Shown here: piece after piece, positions 24,486 through 35,499 of the stretch
Layout: the number at the start of each line of letters is the position of its first letter
Position numbering within the stretch: the stretch's first letter is position 1
Assembly (NCBI GenBank): GCA_963932465.1
Contig: OZ010792.1
Coordinates: 279,479,836-279,543,835 of the forward strand
Origin: Maratus speciosus
Lineage: Eukaryota > Arthropoda > Arachnida > Araneae > Salticidae
Direction: 5' to 3'
Length of the DNA: 64,000 nt
Made by a program: the position numbers and the translations under genes
Notes under the pieces: model-generated
Databases searched by the model: none
The model's input: only the letters and a program-made list of their open reading frames with translations
Told to the model about the DNA's origin: nothing

Positions 24486-24972
24486 CAGTAGAAGATCTTT
24501 ATAACGCAATTCCATATAATGCAATTCTCCATATAACACACAACTTCCTCGGATGTAAACAATAAATTTTGCAGCTAAGAAGCATCTATATTCCCATGTT
24601 ATAAAAATTGTGACTTTCTACAGAACTAAATTTGATACATTATTTCAACTTTATATCCTTAATTCAGGACTTTTTAATGAAAAATTTGCTATTATTAAAA
24701 TAAACAGGTCCAGGTATACTTGGATATTATAAAGTAAATTTAACAAAGTGTGAAATGATCCATATTATGCTAAAAATTATTATCTGGATAACTTCTGGTA
24801 ACAAGGAAAGCAGTATAAAGATACTCTAATGTATTTTGATATGTTTCAGACATATTTGGCCCTGTTTACAAGGTAAATTTAATGATGTGTGAAAGGTGAT
24901 CCATATAACGCAAAATTCTATATAACACACAACCTTGCGTCTTTAGGTTTGCGTTATAAAGATCTTCTACTG
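24486..24972. mobile_element. Tigger-type MITE
   Basis: 487 bp. Ends CAGTAGAAGATCTTTATAAC and an exact inverted copy, flanked by TA on both sides. Subterminal ATATAACACACAAC is also shared. No ORF. Inserted just upstream (minus sense) of the N-terminal block of the 22126-25310 transposon protein. Confidence 0.88.
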
Positions 24973-26279
24973 TATATGTATATAAAATTAGCAGGTGCAG
25001 TTTTAAGCTTTGTTTTTCTATTTAGTTATGCTTTTCATAATATTTTTTGTTATAAGTTATAATAGATATTAAAAATCTATTAATAGAAATAAAATAATAT
25101 ATAATTGATCATAACTTATGTTTTTGATTAAAATTCCATATTTTTACATAAATCAGTGAACTTGTGTGACCTAGAGGGACCTCTTAATCTTTTTCAAATG
25201 AGCTCTAACTTCATATATGTTAATAATAGGAGAAGAAGAAACTTTTTAGAGGGTGAGACCCCCCTTTTAAAAAAAAATATTTTTTTTTACATTGAATTTT
25301 GGGACACCCTAGCCCGCACAGCCATAAGATTTGACAAGACCTGTATGCATGAAGTCATGCATATCGAAGACAATTTCTGGAATTTTTCAATTAATATTTT
25401 ATGTGAATTTTTTCGCATTTTGCGGCATTTTTTTTTTTTTTTTTTCAAATTAGTAATAAAGAATCCGATTGCAATATTTTATCCAGTATAAACTTTGTCT
25501 TATTTTCAATAAAGTGTTTTCGAGATTCTTGCAGCGATTTTTCAATTTTTAACAATTTTTTAATGTGATTTTTAGAGGGTTTTTTCGCATTTTGTGGTAA
25601 TTTTTTTTGACATTCGTAAAAGGAATCTGTTTAAATCTTTTACCCAATTAGATAATTTCATTCACTGTGGTATTTTAATCTTTTCCGAATTTTTAATATG
25701 ATTTTTAGCGGTGGTTTTCGTGCTTTGAGGCGATTTTTTTACTTTTTTTGAAACAGAAAAAACTTTCCGCGAATTTTCGCAATTGCCGTGATTAAATTCG
25801 AATTGGAAGAATGTCAAATCAGTTCTTATAAGGAAGTTGCAAATTAAATTTGGCTCAAAATAAAAAACGCAATAAATCAAGATTAGCTTCTTTTGAGACA
25901 GAAGCAGTCGTAGCTTGCTCTAGAGTACGTTGCGGAAGGCAGCCCACACCTCAATCCTAGAATTGTTTAATTCTACGTTCGTTAAAAAATAAAATAAAAT
26001 AAATTAAAATAAATAAATAAAAAACAACGAAACTCCACTAGTAATGAAGTTTTCTTTGAGAGACAGGGTTTCAAATAACGTGCGGGATCGCACAATTTGT
26101 GCACAGAAAAGGAAAGTCCCGCATAATAAAAAATGTTGTGCAGTATTTTCCCTCTCCAAATTCTTTCACAGACCTGTGATTCTTCAGTGAGCATTATAAA
26201 ATTTTTTCGAAGTCCGTGATTTTTATTTCTTTTATGGAATTTTTCAAAGTCAATTCATGAATCGGTCCCAGAAAAATTT

Positions 26280-26930
26280 GAGAATTTCTTCAAACGATCG
26301 TGGAAAAATATCGGGAATTTCGATAAAACAGTGCAGAAAATAATCGCGAATTTCGTCAAAAGATTGCGCAAAAAATTACGAATTTCGATAAACGATTGAC
26401 GAAAAAATTTTGAAAATTTCGTCAAAATGTCGAGGAAAAGAGTAGAGAATTTTGTTATTGGTACTGAAAGATATCGAGAATTTTCCCGATCGGCCGCGCA
26501 AAACTATCGCGAATTTCAACAAATGACCCCTGTAACAATATCAGTTTCGTCAATTGGCAGAAACAGAAAATAAATTTCATCAAAGGATCGAGGTAAAAAC
26601 GAGAATTTCATCAAAGGATCGCAGAAAGAAAAAGTGAATTTCGTCAAAAGATCGTAGAAAGAAAACGCGAATTTCATCGAAAGATCGTGCTAAAGAAATG
26701 TCAATTTCGTAAAAAGATCGAGGTAAAATATGCGAATTTCGTCAAAGGATGGTGGTAAAAAACATGAATTTTGTCAAAGATTAGTGGTGAAAAGTGCAGA
26801 TTTCGACAAAAAATCGCATAGTAAGGCATGAATTTCGTCAAACGATTTTGGGAAAAAATTGTAAATATCATGAAATGATCGCAGAATAAAATCGCAAATT
26901 TGGTCAAAATTTACTGCACTTGGCTAAAAG
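26280..26930 (+). repeat. 31-bp GC-punctuated array, locus 2
   Basis: Diverged units of about 31 bp with AATTTCGTCAAAAGATCG cores. Nearly collinear with 44820-45445, as expected from the shared carrier element. Confidence 0.85.
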
Positions 26931-27739
26931 ATTGAAACCGGGTACCTTTTCCTACTTTCAAAAGAACGCCGCGAAACGAGAAGAAACTTTAAAAATCGTA
27001 TAAAAATTTTCACAGGAAAAAAATTACTATATTGACTTGAAAGACTGCAACCATATTCCTTTTACGAATGTCCAAAAATGGCCGTGAAACACGAAATTCA
27101 ACTAACCAACCAAACTCCAGATTAATTTGAATTTTCTGTGCTATTATTTTTCATTTTCAAAGGAGGCAGGGTCTGTGCACTCCTTCCTCTTTCCCCCGGC
27201 TTTTTAGAATAATCATTTCACATCTGCATTCCCTTTCGAATTTTTTTGCTTCTTTCTTGATTTTAAACTATGAAAGCAAAGAGACAAATAGTTTCTATCC
27301 TCGTCAAGAACTTCCGTTAATTTCTCATGAAATTGCAGAAACATGCAATAGAAAGAACGGCGTTAAAAAAATCTCCCCCAAACAAAAGACGTCAAAGTGA
27401 GATTATAAAAGCCGCCTTTTTGACTTACTATGACTAATACAGATTCTTGTAAATATTCTAGTTTTAAAAAAGATAAACAACATAATTTTCTTAAAAAAAG
27501 AAAGAAAGAAAAAAAGAATGTGGGTTTCTTTTTTTTATCACATTTCACAACTTAGGCTGTTAGTTTTCTGAACTAAACTAATTTTCTAAACTAATTGAAC
27601 TCTGCTTTCACTTCTTTTTTTCTTTTGTAGATTTCGATTTTTTAAAATAATTGTGCTTGAGTCTGCGCAAGCGGGGGGTGCCCGAGCACCCAGGGCACCC
27701 CCCCCCCCTTTGGTTATGCCTATGAAGTAGAAATTCACC

Positions 27740-28190
27740 TTACTCAAAAACTAGACATGGCATAAGAAAACAGACTGCAGATTTGAAATCAGCATAAAAA
27801 TCTAGTCTAGAAAAACATTACGTCAATTCTGTGGCAACTATTTTAAAGTTGACAGCGATGTAAACATTACACCATTGAAAAATATGCAAATTAGTCTTAA
27901 TAACTGAAAAATAAATGTTAAGAATATGCAAATCGTGACATTTATCTGAAGCAAATAGTCAAGTAGCCATTATCTAGAAAACGTAATTAGATGTGATATA
28001 TATTGTATCTAAAATTTGCATAAAATAGCACAAAAAAGCTTAAATTTGCATAAATTTAAATATGCAAATTTCTCAAAACTGGACCACCTAGAGATAAATG
28101 GAAAGCATATTCGGAATCAGCACCCAAAACTGATCTAAAATAAACTAATTTTAGTTCTAGGACAAAACCACTTTTGTCCAATGTTATAAG
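27740..28190 (-). repeat. Right arm of the fold-back repeat
   Basis: Reverse complement of 20450-20925 with substitutions: ATGCAAATTTCTCAAAACTG, ATTCGGAATCAGCACCCAAA and AGGACAAAACCACTTTTGTCC. Together with the left arm it forms a palindrome about 1.1 kb long once the nested element is removed. Confidence 0.75.
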
Positions 28191-28519
28191 TTGTGGAATT
28201 ATTTACTTCAATTTTAAAGTGCAATAAGTACTTAAACTTAACTTTATAAATTATTCTGAAATAAAAACTACAGTGTAAATCTAAATACAGAAAAATACAC
28301 AGAAAATAATAACAACATATTAATAACTGTATTGAAAAAAATATATTGCAGAAACCTCCATTTTAGACAGTTAAAAATATATGACAGAAACCACAAATAA
28401 AAAATACTTGCACTTTAATATATAACAAGTAATATAAAAATTTTGTTTTTAAAGTCAATTCCTACTTAGGTCATCAAAGAAAAATTTAATATAATCCGTT
28501 AAGCTAATATTAATTTTTG

Positions 28520-28700
28520 TTGCATTAAAATATCTCAATTTGTTGATTTTCTATAAGCAAGTAGGTTTACAATGGAAGTCTATGGGAATTTGACGAAATA
28601 TTAGAGATATCGCCAAGTTGGTGTCACTTTTGGTGACTCATTTTGGTCGCCAAATTTGGCGATATATCGCCAAGTTGGCGACAAACTTGGCGGTATTTGG
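28520..28700 (+). repeat. TTGGCGATATATCGCCAA repeat, copy 1
   Basis: Starts with AAAATATCTCAATTTGTTGATTTTC, then TTTACAATGGAAGTCTATGGGAATTTG, then alternating CGCCAAGTTGG and GGCGATATATCGCC blocks able to fold as short hairpins. Related copies at 38060-38215 and 63850-64000. Confidence 0.7.
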
Positions 28701-29569
28701 CAACAGAACAGGTTCCCCCCTATGGTAACCCCTCCTTATAGATATGAAGATGCATTAAATGCTTCAATAACCGATGGCCGCCATTTTGTCTCCCATGTAA
28801 AACTAAAATTAATTAATTAAAATTTAATTAATGAATTAATATTTGAAAAAACTGTATTAACATCAATTGTCATTCAGTACAAGTTTTAAAAAATTTATTT
28901 CAAGTTGATAGGATGAATAATAAGTATTTTATTAACGACTGAAAATTTGAACAAGATATACATATAAATAAATAAATATAGGGAGAGTGTGAACTACTAG
29001 TAGGAATTGAAAAAGTAACATAAATGAAACTTCCAATTTAGTCGGCCAAAAATATATTATAGAAACACTACGATTTAATAATGATCTTTGCAAAACTTTT
29101 TGAAAAATTGTTTTTTTTAATAGGCAAAAAAAGTTTTATTCCTTTGGACTTGAATGAGAGTATCTGAAAATTTTAAGCAATTGGGTAAGATTTATTTATT
29201 TTTTGTTGTTAAATTTAATAGTCTCATTGCATTGCTTTTTCCATAATTGTTGTTCAAAACATGCAATCTAGAAAAAATGCTGAAGTTTCCTGCACAATTT
29301 TCTTGGATGGGATTTCAAAATTTTGAGTGAATTTTAGGCCCATCACAAACAGTAATTGTAAAATTGAGAGTTCTTTTGATTAAGCATAGTTCATGATTAT
29401 AAAACACTAAAATATACAAGGAGTACACTCAAGACTGAATTCACAATATTTTTGTTATATTTTTATTACAACATCTTGAAAGATTCATCAGCAATATTTG
29501 AGTTACAAATATAAAAATTTGTGAAATTCTGAAAAAAGAAATTCAAGACAAATAGTGTAAAATACATAC

Positions 29570-29702
29570 CTCTTCCACGGTAAATAAATGAAAGCTTTCA
29601 ACTTCATTATCACTATTTGTAGGGATAAAATCAGATGGAATTTCAACATCAAATATAAATAATGTTTCAGGAAATATTCCTCTTTCGTCTTCATAGGTAA
29701 AC
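29570..29702 (-). CDS. Nudix hydrolase (DUF4743/YJR142W-like), following exon
   Basis: A 133-bp exon on the minus strand. Its first base completes the serine codon left open by exon 59580-59698, followed by 44 codons beginning FTYEDERGIFPE and ending FTVEE. This matches the diagnostic (S)xxYEDERGxFPE...FDxExPxDFxPxNxDxEVExFxL block that follows the Nudix box in this family. The acceptor is ataattag and the donor GTATGT. The frame is open with no stop, so the gene looks functional rather than a pseudogene. The intron separating it from the upstream exon is about 29.9 kb and full of nested transposons. A Helitron end lies only about 60 bp upstream of the acceptor. Confidence 0.92.
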
Positions 29703-29762
29703 CTAATTATAATACAAATCAGTATCTAATAAAATAGTTTCAATATATATATTTTTTAAGTA

Positions 29763-31189
29763 TCTATACTAATAAAAGAACAAATCTGTGTGTGTGTGTG
29801 TCTGTCTGTATGCAATGGCTAGCAAAATCTACAGCACGTAAGAGGTTAAAAATTTTTGTGAGAATAGCCCAAAGTCTTTCCTATTTTCACAATTCTCATT
29901 AACAGCTGAGTTATTAATTATCAACCGTGACTCACTTTCATTAAAAATCCATCTCGGATGGGAAAATCTCTAACTCATGCGCTGATACGCAAATGAAGAA
30001 CAGAGAAAAATATTTCGTGGATATTTTGTCATTATTTATTAACTAACATCGTCCAAACCACTTAGTAAAGTTTAAAATAGAAGACATGTTTTGAAAGATT
30101 GTACTCTTACGTCTCAAATGCTGCAATCAATTAAAAAATACATCGCAATTAACTCCTTGATAAAAAAAAGTTAAAAAGGATCGTTTTTCTGAAAAACGTT
30201 TTCTTCCTTATTACAACACCTCTCCAGGATGCAATTTTAAAGGTACTGACAAACCAAATATAAGCTTATAAAGCTGAAACTTTCTTCAAATCGATGGTGT
30301 AATTGGTTTTTAAAAATACGAATTTTAACCCTTTCAAATACACTGCCAAATGCAGGTCACTTTCCGCCTCATAAAGAAGATTTACATTTCAGTTAACTGT
30401 TTACCCCTAAAATATGCATATTTGTTTATGAAATTTTAAAAAGGGCTTGGTTTTAGTTATATTTATGATCCATTAAAATTTCAAAGAATTCGGACAACAA
30501 TAATCATTTATTTTGTTATGCTAATGAAACTGATGCGACGCGGAAAAAAAGAAAGGCAGAAACCATTTACACTCCGATACGGAACCTTAATTTACTAAAT
30601 GTTTTGTAGCAGTTGTGGCATAGTCGCTTAACGCGTTACTTTTCTGTATGAACAGACCCAGGTTCGAAATTGGATGAGACTACGTTGAAATTTTAATTAG
30701 TAGATTTTTGCTACTTTAAGGATTTCATTTTTCTTTTAAGGGTATCTAAAGTGAAAAAATGTTCCAATGACTCTGTTATAAATAGGTTTTACTCTATTAG
30801 AAAATAAATTTTCTGGATAGTATCTATATAGTAGTACTTGCTTGCAGTTTTATTATTTCTTTTTCAGTATTACAGTTTCAGATGCATTTGTAATTACTTT
30901 TTCATCTAAAGATTTTAAATAAAAATTTAAAATGTTGAAAACATAATTAAATTTTAATTGAGTTCACAAATTAATTTTGAATAAAAGAGTTTAAAGCGTG
31001 AGATAAATAAAAATTCAAAACCTTAACCACTGACTTTACACAACTTTCCAACTGAACAAGAGCCTTGTAATTTGCAAAGTCTCTACCTCCTCAACCCCCC
31101 CCCCCCCCCTGACCGACCTGCGTTACAAATTTCAGGTTTATTTTAAGAATATTATTACGGGCCAGGGCAATGCCGGGCGGGGCAGCTAG
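29763..31189 (+). mobile_element. Non-autonomous Helitron-like element
   Basis: Starts TCTATACTAATAAAAG and ends in a GC-rich hairpin region GCCAGGGCAATGCCGGGCGG followed by CAGCTAG and a T, between A and T. These are the 5'-TC and 3'-CTAG hallmarks of arthropod Helitrons. It carries a (GT)n run near 29787-29800 and a tRNA-like B-box region at about 30610-30690. No Rep/helicase. The 5' end is about 60 bp upstream (minus sense) of the Nudix exon acceptor at 29703. Confidence 0.8.
30608..30692 (+). repeat. tRNA-like sequence inside the Helitron
   Basis: A-box-like TGGCATAGTCGCTTAACGCG followed about 35 bp later by B-box GGTTCGAAATT. The intervening TCTGTATGAACAGA does not make a normal anticodon arm, so this is a tRNA-derived or SINE-head relic, not a tRNA gene. 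Confidence 0.45.
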
Positions 31190-31758
31190 TTTTATTCTAA
31201 AACTAAATAAATCAGAAAAATAATTCATATATTTTATTTTAAAATTAATAGAGGGGGAGGGGCGGAAGGGAAAACAAACAAACAATTATTTCAAGGCTTC
31301 ATAAAAAGAACAAATGAATAATTTCATTTTTTCATTCTGCACTAAAGAAGTAGTTTCTTTAAAGAAGCCTTGAAGTGCATTACCTGTTCTACATTTTTTT
31401 TAAACTAAGATATTTAAACTTTAAATGCTTTTTTTTTTCTAAAACATTGTTTTACAAACTTGTACAACTGATATATATAAACTTTATAAGGTAACTTTGT
31501 TCGAGCTTTTTAATTTATTAAAAATTAAATCAAAAAGGAAAGAGAGAAATAATCAGAGATCAACCGAAAATTTGGTTTCATTTTCGTTCCGAAATCGAAG
31601 TTTTCCCAAAAATTCATTTTTGGCAAAAATGCTGCCAAAAATTTGGCCAGGCTAAAACTATCTGTATCCCAAAAATTTCGTTTCTTCCTTCGGAAATATT
31701 CAACATTACTCACTGATTTTAGCTGTATAGACTCAAATAAGACATTGTTTATTTATTA

Positions 31759-33781
31759 CAGTAGACTCCCTCAAATCCGCAACCCTAAAATCTGCACACG
31801 CTTAAAATCCGCACATCATTACAGATGTAAACAATGAAATTTTCAGTTAAGATGTAGGGGCAAAATTACAGAATTTTTTATTTTTATATCATTCTGTATG
31901 TATTTTAATATGTAATTCTTTATAATATGACTGAACTCATGCTTTTTTATGAAGGAAATATAAATTTTTGTGAAAAATATCAAAAGATATTGCTGATATC
32001 ACTGGCAATCACAGTCTTTTTACCAAATATATTTATGTATTAATTAAGCTTTTTTGGTTAAGCCTGGCTAAACCTGAAATAAAACTTCCTTACTTTACGA
32101 TTTTGATGTAAATTAATAGGTTACCTTTATGAGGAATGTTTCACTGAATAATTCAAGGAAAATGTATCTCATCTTCATTATGCATATTTAATTATACATT
32201 ATTAATTATTTACTTGATCTTTACTTTAATAATTTAATCATTTTTAACACTTTCCAACAAAGTTGAAAAGTGTTAATGACTTCGGTTAGTCTGTCCGCCA
32301 GGCCGTCTGTCCGCGCTGTAACTCTCATAAATATGCTTGGATCGTTCTAAAATTTTTGGATGTTAGTGGCCTCTACCATAGCACATTCCCTATTTCAAAT
32401 GAAGTTTGTAGCATGTTTAGATCATTTACAGGGATAATCAAAAGTTTTCCGTTACATTACGGCCAATGGAAAAAAAATGTTTCAAATGATTTTTAATGGT
32501 GTTACACTCTTTCAAACATAGTAAAATATATATTCATTTATGAAGTCCACTAAAATATGCATTCTGTTGAATATGCGGTGAAAAGAATAGTTATTGTTCA
32601 TTTACAGGGCCACACAAAAGCATTCCGTTACATAATGGTATGGGAGGGGGGGGGGGGGGGGGGATTGCTTGCAGCATATTTGAATTATGTTAAACTATTT
32701 CATATATAATGGAATTGATATACATCGCTGAGCTTTAGTATAAGTTATTTGATGTATAATACGAAGTGCATAGCATTTACAGGGACACACAAAAGATTTC
32801 AGATACTATATTGTATCCGAATTACTGTATATTAGCAATGACTGCTCAAAATGCATTTTATGTGCTTTTGAGTTTCACTATATTTATGTATGCTATATAG
32901 TGTGTATAAACACTATAGTTCATATACAGGGCTACAGAAATGAATTCGTATAGGTTACTGAGTATGAGCATAAATTGCTTAAAGGTGGGTTTTAAAGGAA
33001 ATATGCATTTTTATGCTGGACTAAATTTAGTTTACTAAGAAATATGTGTAGAATATAGATAAAATGATATACAGGGCCACGCAAAGAGTTGGATACATGG
33101 CCGTCTATGGGTGATAATTTCTGGAAATGTAATTCCAGTAGTTTTAAGAGTGTTTTAGTTTGAATTAAATTTTAGCTAAATAGTGGCATGTAATAAAGGT
33201 ACTATGTAAACTACAGGGCTGTACAAAAGTATTCAAGTATGTTTCCATCTATTAGTATAAATTGCTGAAAGAGGAATTTCAACCTGTTATGCATTTTCTT
33301 GCTAAACTAAATTTTCCCATTATATAGTATATATATCAACGTACAGATCAAATACAGGACTGTTCAAAAGAATTGAAATACATATTTGGCTATGGACGGT
33401 AATTACTGAAATAAGTTTTTCCAATGTTTTATGCATTTTATAAAATGTTTACTTAGTTATCTTATTTAACTTATTTCCCTAAATAACGAAGTTTTGTTAA
33501 AGCATTCAGGAAGTGTTGGAAAGTGTTTCATAATCTATGCTTAACGCATGATTTTTTTTACTTGTTAAAATTAGCTTACTTTTTATCATTTTAGTTTATT
33601 ATTTTACTTAATTATTTTAATATTTTACTATATTGCAAGCATTAATTATAATTTTGATTGCATTATTACATTCAAATTACTGTTTAAAAAATGTACACAA
33701 AGCAATGACCAGAAATCCGCAAAATTCTAAAATCGGCACAACCTCTGGTCCCAAGCTGTGCAGAATTGAGGGAGTCTACTG
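31759..33781. mobile_element. Tigger-type non-autonomous element split by a tandem-repeat element
   Basis: Ends CAGTAGACTCCCTCAAATCC and, reverse-complemented, CAGTAGACTCCCTCAATTCT, both flanked by TA (31757-31758, 33782-33783). Subterminal AATCCGCA motifs occur on both sides. About 740 bp once the 32246-33527 insertion is removed; no transposase. Confidence 0.85.
32246..33527. mobile_element. Element with AACACTTTCCAACA ends and internal 135-176 bp tandem repeats
   Basis: An exact 14-bp inverted repeat at both tips. Internally the phrase ACAGGGCCACACAAAAG-ATTC recurs seven times, at about 32428, 32604, 32779, 32936, 33071, 33213 and 33354. The spacing shrinks from 176 to about 140 bp. A G run of about 18 lies near 32645. 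Units are diverged, so the array is old. Nothing codes. Confidence 0.8.
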
Positions 33782-34084
33782 TACTATGAACTTCACTGTT
33801 TATAATTATCTGTCATGGCTGACTCAAGAAGTGAGTATAAATTATAAAGCAAGCAATGCATATATGACTAAATTTTGAAGACGCTTTTCATGTGTTCATT
33901 AAAAGCTGCAGATTTAACAGTAATAGAAAAGTTTTTGTTTGAAAACATGAAAGTGTTTCGAATGCTCTTTGAGAAAGAAGTAGTATAACAATTGATCATT
34001 AACAAACATCATTATAAAAGATAAATTGAAGTATGTATAAGTTATATAAGTAATGCAATACTGTGTGTGTGATGTATGTGTTAA

Positions 34085-34318
34085 TAGGTTATATAAGTAA
34101 TGTGACGAAACTAAAATATTATATTTAATGTGAGTAGCATAATACAAATCTTTTTATTATCAAAATGTTACTTGAATATATAAAAATATTAAATATGTTA
34201 TATAAGTAGTGTCATGAAACTAAAATATTATGATTCATGTGAGTGGTATATTATAGTTAAAATATTAGTATTATAAAAATTTTACATGAATATATAAAAC
34301 TATTAAATATGTTATACT
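34085..34318. repeat. Two-unit tandem repeat of about 111 bp
   Basis: GTTATATAAGTA(A/G)TGT(G/C)A recurs at about 34088 and 34198, followed each time by GAAACTAAAATATTAT and ending TATAAAA(A/C)TATTAAATATG. An earlier partial unit starts near 34038. Confidence 0.7.
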
Positions 34319-34728
34319 AGAAAGATAGCTCGTCAAAAATGAATATAAGGATATATACAATACATGAGCGATAATGTGTTTTTCTCACTTGTTTTGCAGC
34401 GATAGATGAAAAAACACATTTTAAAAGCGAAATACATTTACAAAAAGCTATGTATATAATGAATACATTAAAAATGCAATTCAAAGATAAATTAAAATTT
34501 GACCACAAAACTTCAGGACAGACTTGTATAAAACCAAAAACTTTCTGTGCATGCAAATATTGGGTCAAAAACTTTCTGCAAATTAAATTAATGTTTAATA
34601 AAATAATGTGTTACATTATTTTGACGATATTAATTAAAAACAGTAGTTTTAAAGTAATTTCCATTTAAATTAAAAATTAATCTATATTAATTAAAGTATA
34701 ATTATTTTAGTTGAAAAAAATAATAAAG

Positions 34729-34927
34729 CTAAAAATCCATGATAAGAAAAGGGGAATTCTTATCAATTATTTTGTCACTGCATTTAGAAACAGCCCAATC
34801 CTTAATATCTATTTGCACAAAATACCAGTCACTCTGTTCACAGAAAGAATATGGCATTGCTTCTGAAACAACTGAATCGCATTTTATAGGGAGAGGTCTA
34901 TTCATAGGTATCACCATTAAAGAGAAC
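34729..34927 (-). CDS. Exon-like ORF of unknown identity
   Basis: Minus strand: after a plausible acceptor (ctgcatcag at about 34928) comes an open 65-codon stretch starting FSLMVIPMNRPLPIKC, with MPYSFCEQSDWYFVQIDIKD and a terminal NSPFLIMDF before TAG. Amino-acid composition is balanced and unlike the translated AT repeats around it. It sits inside the Nudix intron on the same strand but cannot be a Nudix exon, because the two Nudix exons flanking it join in phase without it. It could be an exon of a nested gene, a captured gene fragment or part of a TE. I do not recognise the family. Confidence 0.4.
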
Positions 34928-34974
34928 TGATGCAGGGATGAAAGTGCACTAAAGCCATTTTGGGGCACCTTTGG

Positions 34975-35085
34975 AGCAGCAAAAATCTGCTTTTGAAGCA
35001 GTAAAATCCATTTTTGGAGCAGTAAAATCCATTTTTGGAGCAGTAAAATCCATTTTTGAACCAGCAAAATCTAATTTTGTAGCAA
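34975..35085. repeat. 21-bp tandem repeat
   Basis: About five units of GGAGCAGTAAAATCCATTTTT, perfect in the middle. The phase (multiple of 3) leaves an open frame KWILLLQ on the minus strand running into the exon-like ORF, which is a by-product of the repeat. Confidence 0.88.
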
Positions 35086-35499
35086 TAAAATTAAAATTCT
35101 GTTTTTGGAGCAGACTCAAATTCTTAGGCTAATAAACTCCTAAAAATTAAAATGATTGCTATCTTGAAAATATTTTCACATTTGAAAGAATAATTACTCA
35201 GATAAAATTTCTGCACACATTTTGCTAACTCTGGGCTAACTAAACGACAATTGGGTACATATTGCAATAATGAAAAATTAGCAGCAGGAAGAAAAAAAAA
35301 ATCAGTCTATTTGGCTTTAAAAAATATTATTTTAGAGCAATAATTTTAATTAATCAAAGGAAAGCCTATGAATACAACATACAGGACTCCCACTCAACTT
35401 TTATAGTAAAAAATGGTAAAAGGGGATAATTTTTTTTTTCAAAAAAAAGGACCAAAAAAGACCATATATTTCGCATAAAAAGGAATCTTTCGGGACCTA

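Larger units (their letters stand above)
22126..25310. mobile_element. DNA transposon of an unnamed family with TIR (CT)AGGGTGTCCCAAAA
   Basis: 3185 bp. Ends CTAGGGTGTCCCAAAA and TTTTGGGACACCCT, with longer subterminal similarity (CTTTTTAG-GGGTGAG, GACCTCT). Flanked by AGCCTGCA (22118-22125) and AGCCCGCA (25311-25318), an 8-bp target duplication with one difference. The uninterrupted site AGCCCGCA is seen at 43873-43880 in copy 2 of the host element. Encodes a broken protein on the minus strand. Confidence 0.88.
21127..27724. mobile_element. CATAGGCGTAACC element, copy 1 (complete, with nested insertions)
   Basis: Left tip CATAGGCGTAACCAG...GGTGCCC, right tip reverse complement CATAGGCATAACC...GGGGTGCCC. 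AAGTA flanks both ends (21122-21126, 27725-27729). 6598 bp in all, about 3.4 kb without the 22126-25310 transposon. No recognisable transposase of its own. It contains a small palindromic MITE near 21770-21940 and a 31-bp satellite array at 26280-26930. The second copy at 42877-46606 is collinear over nearly its whole length. Superfamily unknown. Confidence 0.85.
13351..29569 (-). other. 16.2 kb intron of the Nudix gene
   Basis: Bounded by donor GTATGT next to 29570 and acceptor AG at 13351-13352. It holds a 31-bp array, a mariner with nested hAT, and a fold-back repeat split by a 6.6 kb element. At 14270-16560, 17640-18160 and 28720-29500 I see no gene, only AT-rich sequence, homopolymers and microsatellites. 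Confidence 0.8.

Noticed and set aside
25156..25491. 111-codon plus-strand ORF
   Set aside because: Runs across the junction between the 22126-25310 transposon end and its host element, so it is chimeric by accident.
34729..34927. Interpretation as a fourth Nudix exon
   Set aside because: Exons 59580-59698 and 29570-29702 share a split serine codon and match the family without a gap, so nothing fits between them.
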